8,089 nt of DNA from Pelagibius sp050290145 (lineage in GTDB: Bacteria; Pseudomonadota; Alphaproteobacteria; Kiloniellales; Kiloniellaceae). A program made the position numbers and the translations under genes. Positions 1 to 7,251 of this stretch are shown one piece after another. The notes beneath the pieces were generated by a model. That model did not search any database. It had not been told where the DNA came from and saw only the letters and a list, made by a program, of their open reading frames with translations. The number at the start of each line of letters is the position of its first letter. Positions within the stretch are counted from its first letter, which is position 1. The stretch lies in contig JBNKHC010000400.1 in assembly GCA_050290145.1 (NCBI GenBank), positions 1-8,089 on the forward strand. The letters run 5' to 3'.

Positions 1-27
1 TGGGCCCGACACCATAGGACTGTGTAG

Positions 28-1788
28 ATGCTAGAACGCTTGTTGCCGGGTATCGCCTGGGTGCGGCGCTACGACCGCGCCGCCCTGCACGGGGATGCCC
101 TGGCAGCGCTGATCGTCACCATCATGCTGATCCCGCAGAGCCTGGCCTATGCCCTGCTGGCGGGGCTGCCGCCGGAGGTGGGGCTCTATGCCTCCATGCT
201 GCCGCTGGTCGGCTATGCCCTCTTCGGGACCTCCTCGGCCCTGGCCGTGGGACCCGTCGCCGTGGTCTCGCTGATGACCGCCGCGGCGGTGGGCAACTAC
301 GCCAGCGTCGGCACGCCGGAATACCTGGGCGCAGCCATCGCGCTGGCCCTGCTCTCCGGCCTCTTCCTGGTGCTGATGGGCCTGCTGCGCCTCGGCTTTC
401 TCGCCAGCTTCCTCAGCCACCCGGTGATCTCCGGTTTCATCACCGCCTCCGGCATCCTCATCGCCACCAGCCAGCTGAAGCACATCCTGGGCGTCGACGC
501 CGGCGGCCATACCCTGGTGGAGCTGGTCCGCTCCCTGGCCGAGCATATCGACGCGGTGAACGGCCCGACCCTGGCGATCGGGGCCGGCGCCACGATCTTC
601 CTGTTCTGGGTGCGCAAGTCGCTGAAACCCCTGCTGATCAGGCTGGGGCTCGGCCCGCGGCTGGCCGACAGCCTGGCCAAGGCCGGGCCGGTGGCGGCGG
701 TCATCGTCACCATCCTGCTCGTCGACTTCCTTTCCCTCGACAAGGCGGGCGTCAGGGTCGTGGGCGAGATCCCGCAGGGCCTGCCGCCCGTGACCCTGCC
801 GCCCTTCGACCTGGCGCTGTGGGGCGACCTGCTGCCCTCGGCGGTGCTGATCTCGGTGATCGGCTTCGTCGAGTCCGTCTCGGTGGCGCAGACCCTGGCC
901 GCCAAGCGGCGCGAGCGCATCGACGCCAACCGCGAGCTGGTCGGCCTCGGCGCCGCCAACCTGGCGGCCAGCATCAGCGGCGGCTTCCCGGTCACCGGCG
1001 GCTTCTCCCGCTCGGTGGTGAACTTCGACGCCGGCGCGCGCACGCCGATCGCCGGCGTCATGACCGCCGTGGGCATCGGCCTCACCGCCCTGCTGCTCAC
1101 CCCCCTCTTCCAGCAGCTGCCCAAGGCGACCCTGGCCGCGACCATCGTCGTCGCCGTGCTCTCGCTGGTCGACCTCGGCGCGCTGAAGCGGACCTGGGAC
1201 TACTCCAAGGCCGACTTCGCGGCCATGGCGGCGACCATCCTGCTGGTGCTGGCGGTGGGCGTGGAGGCTGGCGTGGTCGCCGGAGTCGTGCTGTCGGTGG
1301 TGCTCTTCCTGTTCCGCTCCAGCCGGCCGCACATGGCGGTGGTCGGCCAGGTGCCCGGTACCCAGCACTTCCGCAACGTGAAGCGTCATGCGGTGACCAC
1401 CAGTCCGGCGGTCCTCAGCGTGCGCGTCGACGAGAGTCTCTACTTCGCCAATGCCCGCTGGCTGGAGGACAAGCTCTACGACATGGCGGTGGCCGACCGC
1501 GCGCTGAAGCACGTGGTGCTGATCTGCTCGGCAGTGAACGACGTCGACGCCAGCGCCCTGGAAAGCCTTGAGGCCCTGAACGAGCGGCTTAAAGACGCCG
1601 GGGTCAGCTTCCACCTCTCCGAGGTCAAGGGCCCGGTGATGGACAAGCTGAAGCGGTCCCACTTCCTCGACCTCATGACCGGCAAGGTCTTCCTCAGCCA
1701 GTACGACGCCCTGGCCGAGCTCGACCCCGCCACCACGGCCGGGGCCCTGGGCGCCAGCCGCCCGCCGCGCTCGGCGGCAACGGTCTAG
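28..1788 (+). CDS. SulP-family inorganic anion transporter with C-terminal STAS domain
   Basis: This is a complete 586-residue integral membrane protein, the usual length for bacterial SulP permeases. Residues 25-90 carry the SulP N-terminal core, with the stretch around IPQSLAYALLAGLPPEVGLY and then YALFGTSS close to the family signature. Further family blocks are VVGEIPQGLPP (244-254) and the glycine-rich GLGAANLAASISGGFPVTGG (306-325). Hydrophobic segments fill residues 25-430. A cytoplasmic STAS domain follows at about 461-565, including the NDVDASALESLEAL segment. The ATG at 28 is preceded by AGGA (16-19) with an 8-nt gap, which supports this start. SulP proteins move sulfate, bicarbonate or dicarboxylates, usually by proton or sodium symport; the substrate cannot be assigned here. 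The gene converges on the minus-strand operon with only 6 nt between stop codons, so it is probably a separate unit whose promoter lies outside the window. Confidence 0.95.
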   Translation: MLERLLPGIAWVRRYDRAALHGDALAALIVTIMLIPQSLAYALLAGLPPEVGLYASMLPLVGYALFGTSSALAVGPVAVVSLMTAAAVGNYASVGTPEYLGAAIALALLSGLFLVLMGLLRLGFLASFLSHPVISGFITASGILIATSQLKHILGVDAGGHTLVELVRSLAEHIDAVNGPTLAIGAGATIFLFWVRKSLKPLLIRLGLGPRLADSLAKAGPVAAVIVTILLVDFLSLDKAGVRVVGEIPQGLPPVTLPPFDLALWGDLLPSAVLISVIGFVESVSVAQTLAAKRRERIDANRELVGLGAANLAASISGGFPVTGGFSRSVVNFDAGARTPIAGVMTAVGIGLTALLLTPLFQQLPKATLAATIVVAVLSLVDLGALKRTWDYSKADFAAMAATILLVLAVGVEAGVVAGVVLSVVLFLFRSSRPHMAVVGQVPGTQHFRNVKRHAVTTSPAVLSVRVDESLYFANARWLEDKLYDMAVADRALKHVVLICSAVNDVDASALESLEALNERLKDAGVSFHLSEVKGPVMDKLKRSHFLDLMTGKVFLSQYDALAELDPATTAGALGASRPPRSAATV

Positions 1789-1794
1789 GCGCCC

Positions 1795-2724
1795 TCACTC
1801 CCCCTTGTAGAGCGGTTCCGGCTGGGCGAAGAAACCGCCCAGGATGTGGTAGACCAGCATGTAGTTCTTCTGCTGGAAGGAGGCATGGGAGATGCCGGAC
1901 ATCACGGCGAAGGTCTTGTCCGGATTGGGCAGCTTCTCGAAGAACCTGGTCAGGTCCTCAAAGCCGGCGATGCCGTCGTACTGGCCGCGCATGATGATGG
2001 TCGGCGCGGGGATCTTCTCCGGGTCGACCAGCGGCAGCTTCGAGCACATGTCGATGTAGGTGCCGTTGGGCATGGAGTCGTCCAGGGCGCAGATCGCCTT
2101 GGCGAAGGCATCCACCACCTTGTCCTCGGCGCAGCCCGGATGGTCACGGTTGAAAATCGACTGCACGAAGGCGTAGTCGATGGGCCGGCGCTTCGACTCC
2201 AGAAACTGCGGCAGCTTCTTGCGCCGGTCCTCCAGCGTCGGGCTGCCCTCCCCGGTCCACACGAAGGCGTCGAGCGCCAGGCGCTTCACCCGCTCGGGGT
2301 GGCGTTGGGTGAAGAGCGCCGCACGCAGGGCGCCGGAGGAGATGCCGTAGACCAGCAGCGGGCCGGCGCCGCGCGTCTTCTCGATGTAGTCCGTAGCGGC
2401 GGCCAGGTCGTCGGCGCCGTTGGAGATGTCGCAGGTGATGTCGCGCGTCTTGGTGGAGCGGCCGTAGCCCTCCATGTCGACGCACCAGGTGTCGTAGCCC
2501 TGCACCGCGAAGTAGTTCATGGCGGAGCTGAAAGGCCGCCCCTCCACGTGCAGGTCGAAGGTCGGCGTCGACGCCATGGAGGAGCCGTGCACGAAGAGCA
2601 CCGTGCCCTTCTTGCCCTCCGGCTTGCCGACATACTTCTCCCAGAGGAAGAGATCGACTTCGTCGCCCTTCTTGGTCCAGTGCTCTTCGCCGACGACGTC
2701 CTTTTCCGCGGCCAGTGCGTTCAT
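1795..2724 (-). CDS. alpha/beta hydrolase, last gene of the TTT operon
   Basis: This is a 309-residue alpha/beta-hydrolase fold protein with a full apparent catalytic set. It has an oxyanion-hole HG (46-47) in VLFVHGSS, a nucleophile elbow GISSG (127-131) with Ser129, an acid Asp250 in GQYDG, and His280 in GISHAS. The CVDMEGYGRS stretch (81-90) is typical of the fold before the elbow. There is no signal peptide or membrane segment, so it should act in the cytoplasm. The ATG at 2724 is preferred because the purine-rich GGAAGAAAGG (2731-2740) ends 6 nt before it; the in-frame TTG at 2730 directly abuts that site. It lies 37 nt behind the propeller gene. By context it could hydrolyse an ester, lactone, amide or carbon-carbon bond in the imported compound, but the fold alone does not give the reaction. 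The fold is certain and the substrate unknown. Confidence 0.93.
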   Translation of the reverse strand: MNALAAEKDVVGEEHWTKKGDEVDLFLWEKYVGKPEGKKGTVLFVHGSSMASTPTFDLHVEGRPFSSAMNYFAVQGYDTWCVDMEGYGRSTKTRDITCDISNGADDLAAATDYIEKTRGAGPLLVYGISSGALRAALFTQRHPERVKRLALDAFVWTGEGSPTLEDRRKKLPQFLESKRRPIDYAFVQSIFNRDHPGCAEDKVVDAFAKAICALDDSMPNGTYIDMCSKLPLVDPEKIPAPTIIMRGQYDGIAGFEDLTRFFEKLPNPDKTFAVMSGISHASFQQKNYMLVYHILGGFFAQPEPLYKGE

Positions 2725-2730
2725 TTCCAA

Positions 2731-2740
2731 CCTTTCTTCC
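2731..2740 (-). promoter_or_regulatory. Ribosome binding site deciding the hydrolase start
   Basis: The minus strand reads GGAAGAAAGG, then TTGGAA, then ATG. The spacing of 6 nt from AAGG to the ATG at 2724 is good. It rules against the TTG codon at 2730, which would have no spacing. Confidence 0.6.
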
Positions 2741-2761
2741 TGATGTGCCAGTCGGGGCTTG

Positions 2762-4039
2762 TCAGCCCGTCATTTCCAAGATGTCGAAGCCGCAGTTGCG
2801 GTCGATGAGATAGATGAGTCCGCGCTCGTCCACGTCCACGTCATTGGACTGCGGGCTGGGTTCCTTGCTGAGCGGCTCCGGAATGAAGTGAGCGGTTTCC
2901 CGCGGCGCGAAGGGGTCGGAAACGTCGATCACGCGCAGACCGCCGGCGAACCAGGTGGCATAGACCAGCGGCTCGTCCAGCTTCTCGCGAAACTGATGCG
3001 CGCCGAAGCGGCCCGGCGCCCGCGCCCAGGGCGAATCGAGCTCGCTGACGTCGAAGGCCGAGAGCGCCTGGATGTTATCGAAGTCGGTGACGTCGAAGAC
3101 CCAGAGGAAGGCATGGAGGCGGCCGGCCACGTGGTCGTGCTCCTCGTCCACCGCCACGGCGATGCGCCGACCGGCGACCGTCCCCGCCACCGGCAGGATG
3201 GTGTGGGTCGGCTCCGGGAAGGGCGGATGGTAGTCGTGGCTGGCTACGGTTCTGGGCCTGGTGATGTCACTGACGTCGAGCACCCGGAAACCGGCGTGCC
3301 AGACCGCCGCCCACATCTCGTCGCCGACGCGCAGGGCGTGGTGCAGGCGGTTCTTGTAGCCCTGCCATGTCGGCGTCTCGCCGCCGGCGATGTGCTGGCC
3401 CGGCATGTGCCAGCGCGAGACCTCCTGCGGCCTGGCCGGGTCCTTCAGGTCATAGATCACCAGGATGTTGCCCAGGTAGCCCTCCATCTCCGTGGAGATG
3501 TAGGCGTAGTCGGCGTCCATGTCGAAGCGGTGGGAGCCGAAGCCGAAGGTGCGCTGGTGCACCAGCTCGCGCGGCTTGGCCTTGTCCGAGATATCCCAGA
3601 CCTTGAAGCCGCCTTCGTCGTAGCCGCGCGCCTGCGCCGCGTCCAGCTCGGCCACCTGCGCCGGCTCGACGCCGAGCTGCGCGGCGACCTCGGCATCCTC
3701 CGGCGGGCGCCCCAGCTCCGTCGTCAGCATCGCGCGCAGCTCCGGCAGGCGCTGGCCCTTGCGCAGGAAATGGCGGCGGTTCTGCTCCACATTGGTGACC
3801 ATGAGGTCACCGACCACGCGCACCTTGTGGGTGTGGGAGAAGTCGTCGGCCAGCATGATCTGCGCGGTGATCCGCGGGTTCTTCGGGTCGCGCACGTCGA
3901 CGATGCTGGTGCCGAAGGGCGGCTTCATATGGCCGATGTAGGCGTAGCCGTCCTGCACCACCACCTGGCCGCCGCCCGGCAGGTCCAGGTGGCCGACGCG
4001 CCGGATATTGCGGGCGAGGCCGGAAGCGGGAGCGTCCAT
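2762..4039 (-). CDS. LVIVD-repeat beta-propeller protein with an HTH-like insert
   Basis: This 425-residue protein is built from LVIVD-type repeats, each ending in a strand plus a D-P-x-x-P-like turn. They are TSIVDVRDPKNP (44-55), FKVWDISDKAKP (145-156), LVIYDLKDPARP (193-204), FRVLDVSDITRP (251-262), LWVFDVTDFDN (312-322), LRVIDVSDPFAP (368-379) and the terminal FDILEMTG (418-425). Seven copies fit a seven-bladed propeller. Several blades start with a histidine (H71, H170, H233/H234, H279, H348). Residues about 97-140 interrupt the propeller with a charged helical segment resembling sigma-70 region 3. There is no signal peptide, so a cytoplasmic location is likely, although some LVIVD proteins are exported. 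The start ATG lies 3 nt after the tctA stop, with GGGGAGGG 7 nt upstream, so translation is coupled to tctA. The biochemical role of LVIVD proteins is poorly defined; I cannot say whether this one is an enzyme, a scaffold or a sensor. Confidence 0.9.
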   Translation of the reverse strand: MDAPASGLARNIRRVGHLDLPGGGQVVVQDGYAYIGHMKPPFGTSIVDVRDPKNPRITAQIMLADDFSHTHKVRVVGDLMVTNVEQNRRHFLRKGQRLPELRAMLTTELGRPPEDAEVAAQLGVEPAQVAELDAAQARGYDEGGFKVWDISDKAKPRELVHQRTFGFGSHRFDMDADYAYISTEMEGYLGNILVIYDLKDPARPQEVSRWHMPGQHIAGGETPTWQGYKNRLHHALRVGDEMWAAVWHAGFRVLDVSDITRPRTVASHDYHPPFPEPTHTILPVAGTVAGRRIAVAVDEEHDHVAGRLHAFLWVFDVTDFDNIQALSAFDVSELDSPWARAPGRFGAHQFREKLDEPLVYATWFAGGLRVIDVSDPFAPRETAHFIPEPLSKEPSPQSNDVDVDERGLIYLIDRNCGFDILEMTG

Positions 4040-4042
4040 GAT

Positions 4043-5575
4043 CTATCCCTCCCCTTCGGAGAACACGGTTTCCGCGGCGCGGCGTTTCTTACGGTGGTTT
4101 ATCACGGCGGGCAGCACCAGCGAGCCGACCAGCGCCAGCCACAGGATGTTGCCCAGCGGCGAAGAGAAGAGCGTCATGAAATCGCCGTCGGCCTTCTGCA
4201 GCGCCACCAGCATATAGCCTTCCATGAGGGGGCCGAGGATTACGCCGATCAGGATAGCCGCCACGTGGTAGCCCGTCTTGCGGGCGATATAGCCGAGAAT
4301 GCCGAAGGCAAAGGCCAGGTACATGTCGAACATGTACTCGCGCGGCACGAAGGAGCCGACCAGCGTGAAGCCGATGATGATCGGCGACATGTAGGTCGTC
4401 GACACCAGCGTCACCCGCGACATGTAGCGCGACATCGGCAGGATCGTGAAGGCCATCAGCAGATAGGTCGTAAACATGGCCATGAAGATGCCGTAGCCGA
4501 GCTCGGGCTGCTCCATGAACAGCCGCGGGCCCACGTTGACTCCCTGGTACTGCATGACCACCAGCATGATCGCCGCTGTGGCGCCGCCGGGTATGCCGAG
4601 CACCAGAAGCGGGATCAGCGTGCCCGCGGTGACGCCATTGTTGGCCGACTCCGGCGCGATAAGGCCTTCCGGATGGCCGGTGCCGTAGAGCTCAGGCGTC
4701 TTGGAGAAGGTGCGCGACTGCTGATAGGCAACGAAGGCGGCGATCGCCGCGCCGGCCCCTGGCGTGACGCCGATGACCAGTCCGATAATGCTGGTCCAGG
4801 CAACGTGCCACCAGCGCTTCAGCGTGATCTTCACGCCTTCGAAAGTCTGCTGCCAGGAGCCGACCAGCGCACGATCACGTGCGTGCTCGGAGAGAAGGCT
4901 CTCACCCTCGATCACCAGGAAAGCCTCGGAGATGGCGAAGAGGCCGACCAGAGCCGGGATCAGAGGGATGCCGTCGTAGAGCTCCAGGAAGCCCATGGTG
5001 CCGCGCGGCGTGGCATAGACATGGTCGGTGCCGATGGAGCCGATCATCAGGCCGAAGAAGCCGGCGATCAGGCCCTTCAGCGTATCCTTGGAGGCAATGG
5101 AGGCGATCAGAGAGATGCCGAACAGCATCACCACCACCATTTCCACCGAGTGCATATAGAAGCCGACGCGCGACAGCAGCGGCATGGCGGCCAGGGCGAC
5201 AATCGTGGTCAGGAGGCCGCCAATGGTGGAGGAGGTGAAGGAAATCGCCAGCGCCTGCTGGCCCTGGCCTTTCTTGACCATGGGATAGCCGTCGAGCGGG
5301 GTCGCCGCGGCGCCGGCCGTGCCGGGGATGTTGACCAGGATGGCCGGGATGCCGGCGCCCATGCGCGAAGCGCAGTAGAGCGCCACCATGAAGACCAGGC
5401 CGACCTCCACGTCCATGATCAGGGTAAAGGGCAGCAGGATGATGATGGTGTTGGCGGCGCTGAAGCCGGGGATCGCCCCGACGACGAGGCCGAGGAAGAT
5501 CGAGGGGACGATCACCCACCACAGAGAGAGGCTGTGGAAAAAGAGCTCTGCGAAGAAGGCGGCGGAACTTTCCAT
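4043..5575 (-). CDS. tctA: TctA-family large membrane subunit of a tripartite tricarboxylate transporter
   Basis: This 510-residue protein matches the usual TctA length of about 500. It is strongly hydrophobic, with about a dozen membrane segments. The family hallmarks are present in both halves: VGAIPGFSAANTIIILLP (32-49), then AILVNIPGTAGAAATPLDGY (78-97) followed by PMVKKGQGQQAL, and in the second half GVTPGAGAAIAAF (269-281), ESANNGVTAGTLIPLL (309-324) and LGIPGGATAA (326-335). TctA is the ion-driven translocating subunit, working with TctB and a periplasmic TctC protein; family substrates include citrate, other carboxylates and aromatic acids. The ATG at 5575 follows the tctB stop after one nucleotide, so the two are translationally coupled. 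A GGTGAG sequence just upstream can serve as the ribosome site. The substrate is not deducible. I see no truncation or frameshift. Confidence 0.96.
   Translation of the reverse strand: MESSAAFFAELFFHSLSLWWVIVPSIFLGLVVGAIPGFSAANTIIILLPFTLIMDVEVGLVFMVALYCASRMGAGIPAILVNIPGTAGAAATPLDGYPMVKKGQGQQALAISFTSSTIGGLLTTIVALAAMPLLSRVGFYMHSVEMVVVMLFGISLIASIASKDTLKGLIAGFFGLMIGSIGTDHVYATPRGTMGFLELYDGIPLIPALVGLFAISEAFLVIEGESLLSEHARDRALVGSWQQTFEGVKITLKRWWHVAWTSIIGLVIGVTPGAGAAIAAFVAYQQSRTFSKTPELYGTGHPEGLIAPESANNGVTAGTLIPLLVLGIPGGATAAIMLVVMQYQGVNVGPRLFMEQPELGYGIFMAMFTTYLLMAFTILPMSRYMSRVTLVSTTYMSPIIIGFTLVGSFVPREYMFDMYLAFAFGILGYIARKTGYHVAAILIGVILGPLMEGYMLVALQKADGDFMTLFSSPLGNILWLALVGSLVLPAVINHRKKRRAAETVFSEGEG
4047..4054 (-). 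promoter_or_regulatory. Strong Shine-Dalgarno for the propeller gene, inside the end of tctA
   Basis: The minus strand reads GGGGAGGG, then 7 nt, then the ATG at 4039. The motif lies within the last codons of tctA and the tctA stop falls in the spacer. This arrangement favours re-initiation by ribosomes finishing tctA. Confidence 0.75.
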
Positions 5576-5576
5576 G

Positions 5577-6083
5577 TCAGCTCACCGCCTGCAGAAGAAA
5601 TTCGACAGGCCCCTTTGGCAGGCGCTTCTGGAAGAGAACGATGAAGACGAGAAGGGCGATGACCGCCACAACGGCGGCGGCGACCACATAGACGACGGGC
5701 CGCCGGGCGTTGCCGAGCAGCATCATTGAGGCGGCCATGAAGAGAAAGGTCGTCAGCGTGAACCCGAGCCACGGCAAGAGGATGAGATAGCCGAGGCTGA
5801 TGGCCATAAACCCGAGGCGCTTCGGGAGAATGCCGTAAGGCGCAAAGAGGTTCGACGCGCCGAGCGTGGCGCGCCCCTGCAAGACTTCGCGCGCCGCATA
5901 GCCGAGGAACAGCAGCACCAGGATAATCAGCACCGAACCGACCATGAAGGCGTTGAGCTGCGCCGTCCAAGGCGAGTTGATGACTGTTGAGATGTAGTAG
6001 AGGGTGAAGACCAGCGCCAGAATGGGGATGATCAACTCCCCGCCCATCTGGCGCTTCTCGCCGCCTTGCTGCGTCGACGCCAT
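5577..6083 (-). CDS. tctB: TctB-family small membrane subunit of the TTT transporter
   Basis: This 168-residue protein has four hydrophobic segments, at about residues 16-36, 46-63, 92-124 (this stretch probably dips or spans once with a polar flank) and 130-152, as expected of TctB. The stretch GYLILLPWLGFTLTTFLF (98-115) followed by a small-residue and Arg-rich turn (GNARRP, 124-129) is typical of the family. TctB has poorly conserved sequence and forms the permease with TctA. The first ATG (6083) has only a weak upstream purine run (GGGAT). The ATG at 6047 (residue 13, MGGELI) is preceded by GCGAGAAG and would put the start directly before the first membrane segment, so the true protein may be 156 residues. 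It sits between tctC, after a 121-nt gap containing two stem-loops, and tctA, 1 nt away. Confidence 0.88.
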   Translation of the reverse strand: MASTQQGGEKRQMGGELIIPILALVFTLYYISTVINSPWTAQLNAFMVGSVLIILVLLFLGYAAREVLQGRATLGASNLFAPYGILPKRLGFMAISLGYLILLPWLGFTLTTFLFMAASMMLLGNARRPVVYVVAAAVVAVIALLVFIVLFQKRLPKGPVEFLLQAVS

Positions 6084-6113
6084 TGCTCAGCTTATCCCGT
6101 TAAACTCGGACAC

Positions 6114-6137
6114 TCGCCTGCCTCTTGGCCCAGGCGA
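6114..6137 (-). repeat. Inverted repeat between tctC and tctB
   Basis: TCGCCTG (6114-6120) and CAGGCGA (6131-6137) form a perfect 7-bp stem with a 10-nt loop. No run of T follows on either strand, so it does not look like a terminator. With the neighbouring larger hairpin it could slow 3' exonuclease decay of the tctC part of the transcript. Confidence 0.5.
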
Positions 6138-6145
6138 CTTGACGG

Positions 6146-6181
6146 AAAGCGAGGGCTGAAGGACGCTCCTCCAGCCCTCGC
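6146..6181 (-). terminator. Stem-loop resembling a weak terminator or attenuator after tctC
   Basis: GCGAGGGCTG (6149-6158) pairs perfectly with CAGCCCTCGC (6172-6181). Inside the loop, AGGA (6160-6163) pairs with TCCT (6167-6170), leaving a 3-nt apex and one A-C mismatch. In the direction of the operon the stem is followed by only three U residues and then CCGUC, so termination would be partial. It begins 24 nt past the tctC stop. Such hairpins commonly let the binding protein be made in excess over the permease. The pairing is seen directly; the attenuating role is inferred. Confidence 0.65.
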
Positions 6182-6204
6182 CTTGCGCGAACCAGCGGGC
6201 GGAC

Positions 6205-7233
6205 TCAGCCGCCGGTGAGGTACGACTTGTACTTGGCGCCCAGTTCCAGCATGGACTGCTTGAACTCCGCGCATTCCTCGACGCCACCGTAGTTCACGTA
6301 CTCCCAGTGGCCCTTGGCGTTCTCGACCACTTCGCGGTACTCCGGATCCTCGAAGACCTTCCGGAAGCTCGACTGCAGGGCCTCGAAGCGGTCGGGGTAC
6401 TTGTCCACGGCCGCCTTGTGGATGCCGAAGGCGCGCGACGACAGCATCGGCGGCAGCTTGGTGCCGTAGACCTGGTTCATGGTCGGAGCATTGTCGAGCG
6501 CCTCCCCGAGCTTGTTCTCGTTGTCGAAGATCAGCAGCGTCTTGACCGCGTCACCGGCGGCCGCTACCGAGCCGGAGGTCAGCACGGAGAAGTCGACCTC
6601 GCCGGTGACCGCCCCGGCCACCGTGCGCTTGCCGCCGGACAGCGGAATCAGGCCGACGTCGATACCGGTTTCCTCCGCCAGGGCCAACATGCCGATGGAG
6701 GCCGGGTGCGCCAGGCGGCTGGTGCCGACGTTGAGCTTGCGCTTCTTACCCTCGGCGATGATGTCGTCCATGGTCTGCAGCTTGCTCTCGGCGCCGACGA
6801 AGAGGCAGCCCGGATCGGTGTCGACGCGGCCCCAGTAGATGTAGTCGTCGATGTTGAAGCTGGGTTCCTTGACCACCCAGTTCAGCACCTCCGGCCCCAT
6901 GTTGCCGAAGATCAGGCTGTAGCAGTCGGGCTCGTACTTGCCCATGTAGACCTCGTAGCCGACGCGGCCCGAGGCGCCTGGGAAGAAGCCCGGCTCGAAG
7001 TTCGTGTCGAGGTATTTTTTCCAGACAGCGGTGAAGGCGCGCAGGTTGCGGTCGGCGCCGCCGCCTTCGCGAGTCGGAACGATGACGTCGATATTGCGCT
7101 CCGGATAGCCGGCCGCGAAGGCACGCGAAGCAAGGCTGCCGCTGCTACCCAGGACTGCAGCCGCCGCGCCGGCCTTCAGCAGGGAGCGCCGCGAAAGGCT
7201 TGAGATAAAAGAATTCCGTTGTGAGTTGGACAT
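6205..7233 (-). CDS. tctC: TctC/Bug-family periplasmic solute-binding protein with a Tat signal
   Basis: This 342-residue protein opens with a twin-arginine signal: SLSRRSLLKAG (12-22) with R15-R16, an alanine-rich hydrophobic core, and a likely cleavage after AFA (38-40). The mature part starts YPERNIDVIVP (43-53), the standard start of Bug/TctC domains, followed by a glycine-rich loop EGGGAD (56-61) where the family usually has PGGGxD. Other family-like points are PGASGRVG (85-92), the PDCYSLIFGN segment (102-111) in place of PDGYTLL, and LNVGTSRLAHPAS (167-179). Length is close to the usual 320-330. The protein should capture an organic acid in the periplasm and pass it to TctA/TctB encoded directly downstream. 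The ATG at 7233 has a strong GGGAGGAGG 9 nt upstream. Divergence in the ligand-binding loops means the substrate cannot be guessed. Three cysteines (C104, C144, C321) in the mature exported protein are slightly unusual. Confidence 0.92.
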   Translation of the reverse strand: MSNSQRNSFISSLSRRSLLKAGAAAAVLGSSGSLASRAFAAGYPERNIDVIVPTREGGGADRNLRAFTAVWKKYLDTNFEPGFFPGASGRVGYEVYMGKYEPDCYSLIFGNMGPEVLNWVVKEPSFNIDDYIYWGRVDTDPGCLFVGAESKLQTMDDIIAEGKKRKLNVGTSRLAHPASIGMLALAEETGIDVGLIPLSGGKRTVAGAVTGEVDFSVLTSGSVAAAGDAVKTLLIFDNENKLGEALDNAPTMNQVYGTKLPPMLSSRAFGIHKAAVDKYPDRFEALQSSFRKVFEDPEYREVVENAKGHWEYVNYGGVEECAEFKQSMLELGAKYKSYLTGG

Positions 7234-7242
7234 TGTGGTTTG

Positions 7243-7251
7243 CCTCCTCCC
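7243..7251 (-). promoter_or_regulatory. Strong ribosome binding site of tctC
   Basis: The minus strand reads GGGAGGAGG, then a 9-nt spacer (CAAACCACA is the last part before the start), then ATG at 7233. This is the strongest Shine-Dalgarno site in the window, consistent with high output of the binding protein. Confidence 0.75.

Noticed and set aside
31..1662. A 543-codon open frame on the minus strand inside the SulP gene
   Set aside because: It is compositionally biased (His, Gln, Gly, Asp) and lies opposite a full SulP protein; it is an antisense shadow.
1762..1777. CCGCCG-CGCT-CGGCGG hairpin near the end of the SulP gene as a terminator
   Set aside because: The 6-bp stem lies within coding sequence and is followed by CAACGG, not a T run, on the plus strand; on the minus strand it lies beyond the hydrolase stop but also lacks a T run.
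2725..2730. TTG at 2730 as the hydrolase start
   Set aside because: It directly touches the purine-rich ribosome site; the ATG two codons later has the right spacing.
2759..5644. A 961-codon open frame on the plus strand opposite the propeller and tctA genes
   Set aside because: Its translation is low-complexity, rich in His, Arg, Asp, Gln and Gly, with no recognisable domain. It mirrors the G+C-rich third positions of two clear minus-strand genes and has no membrane or family signature.
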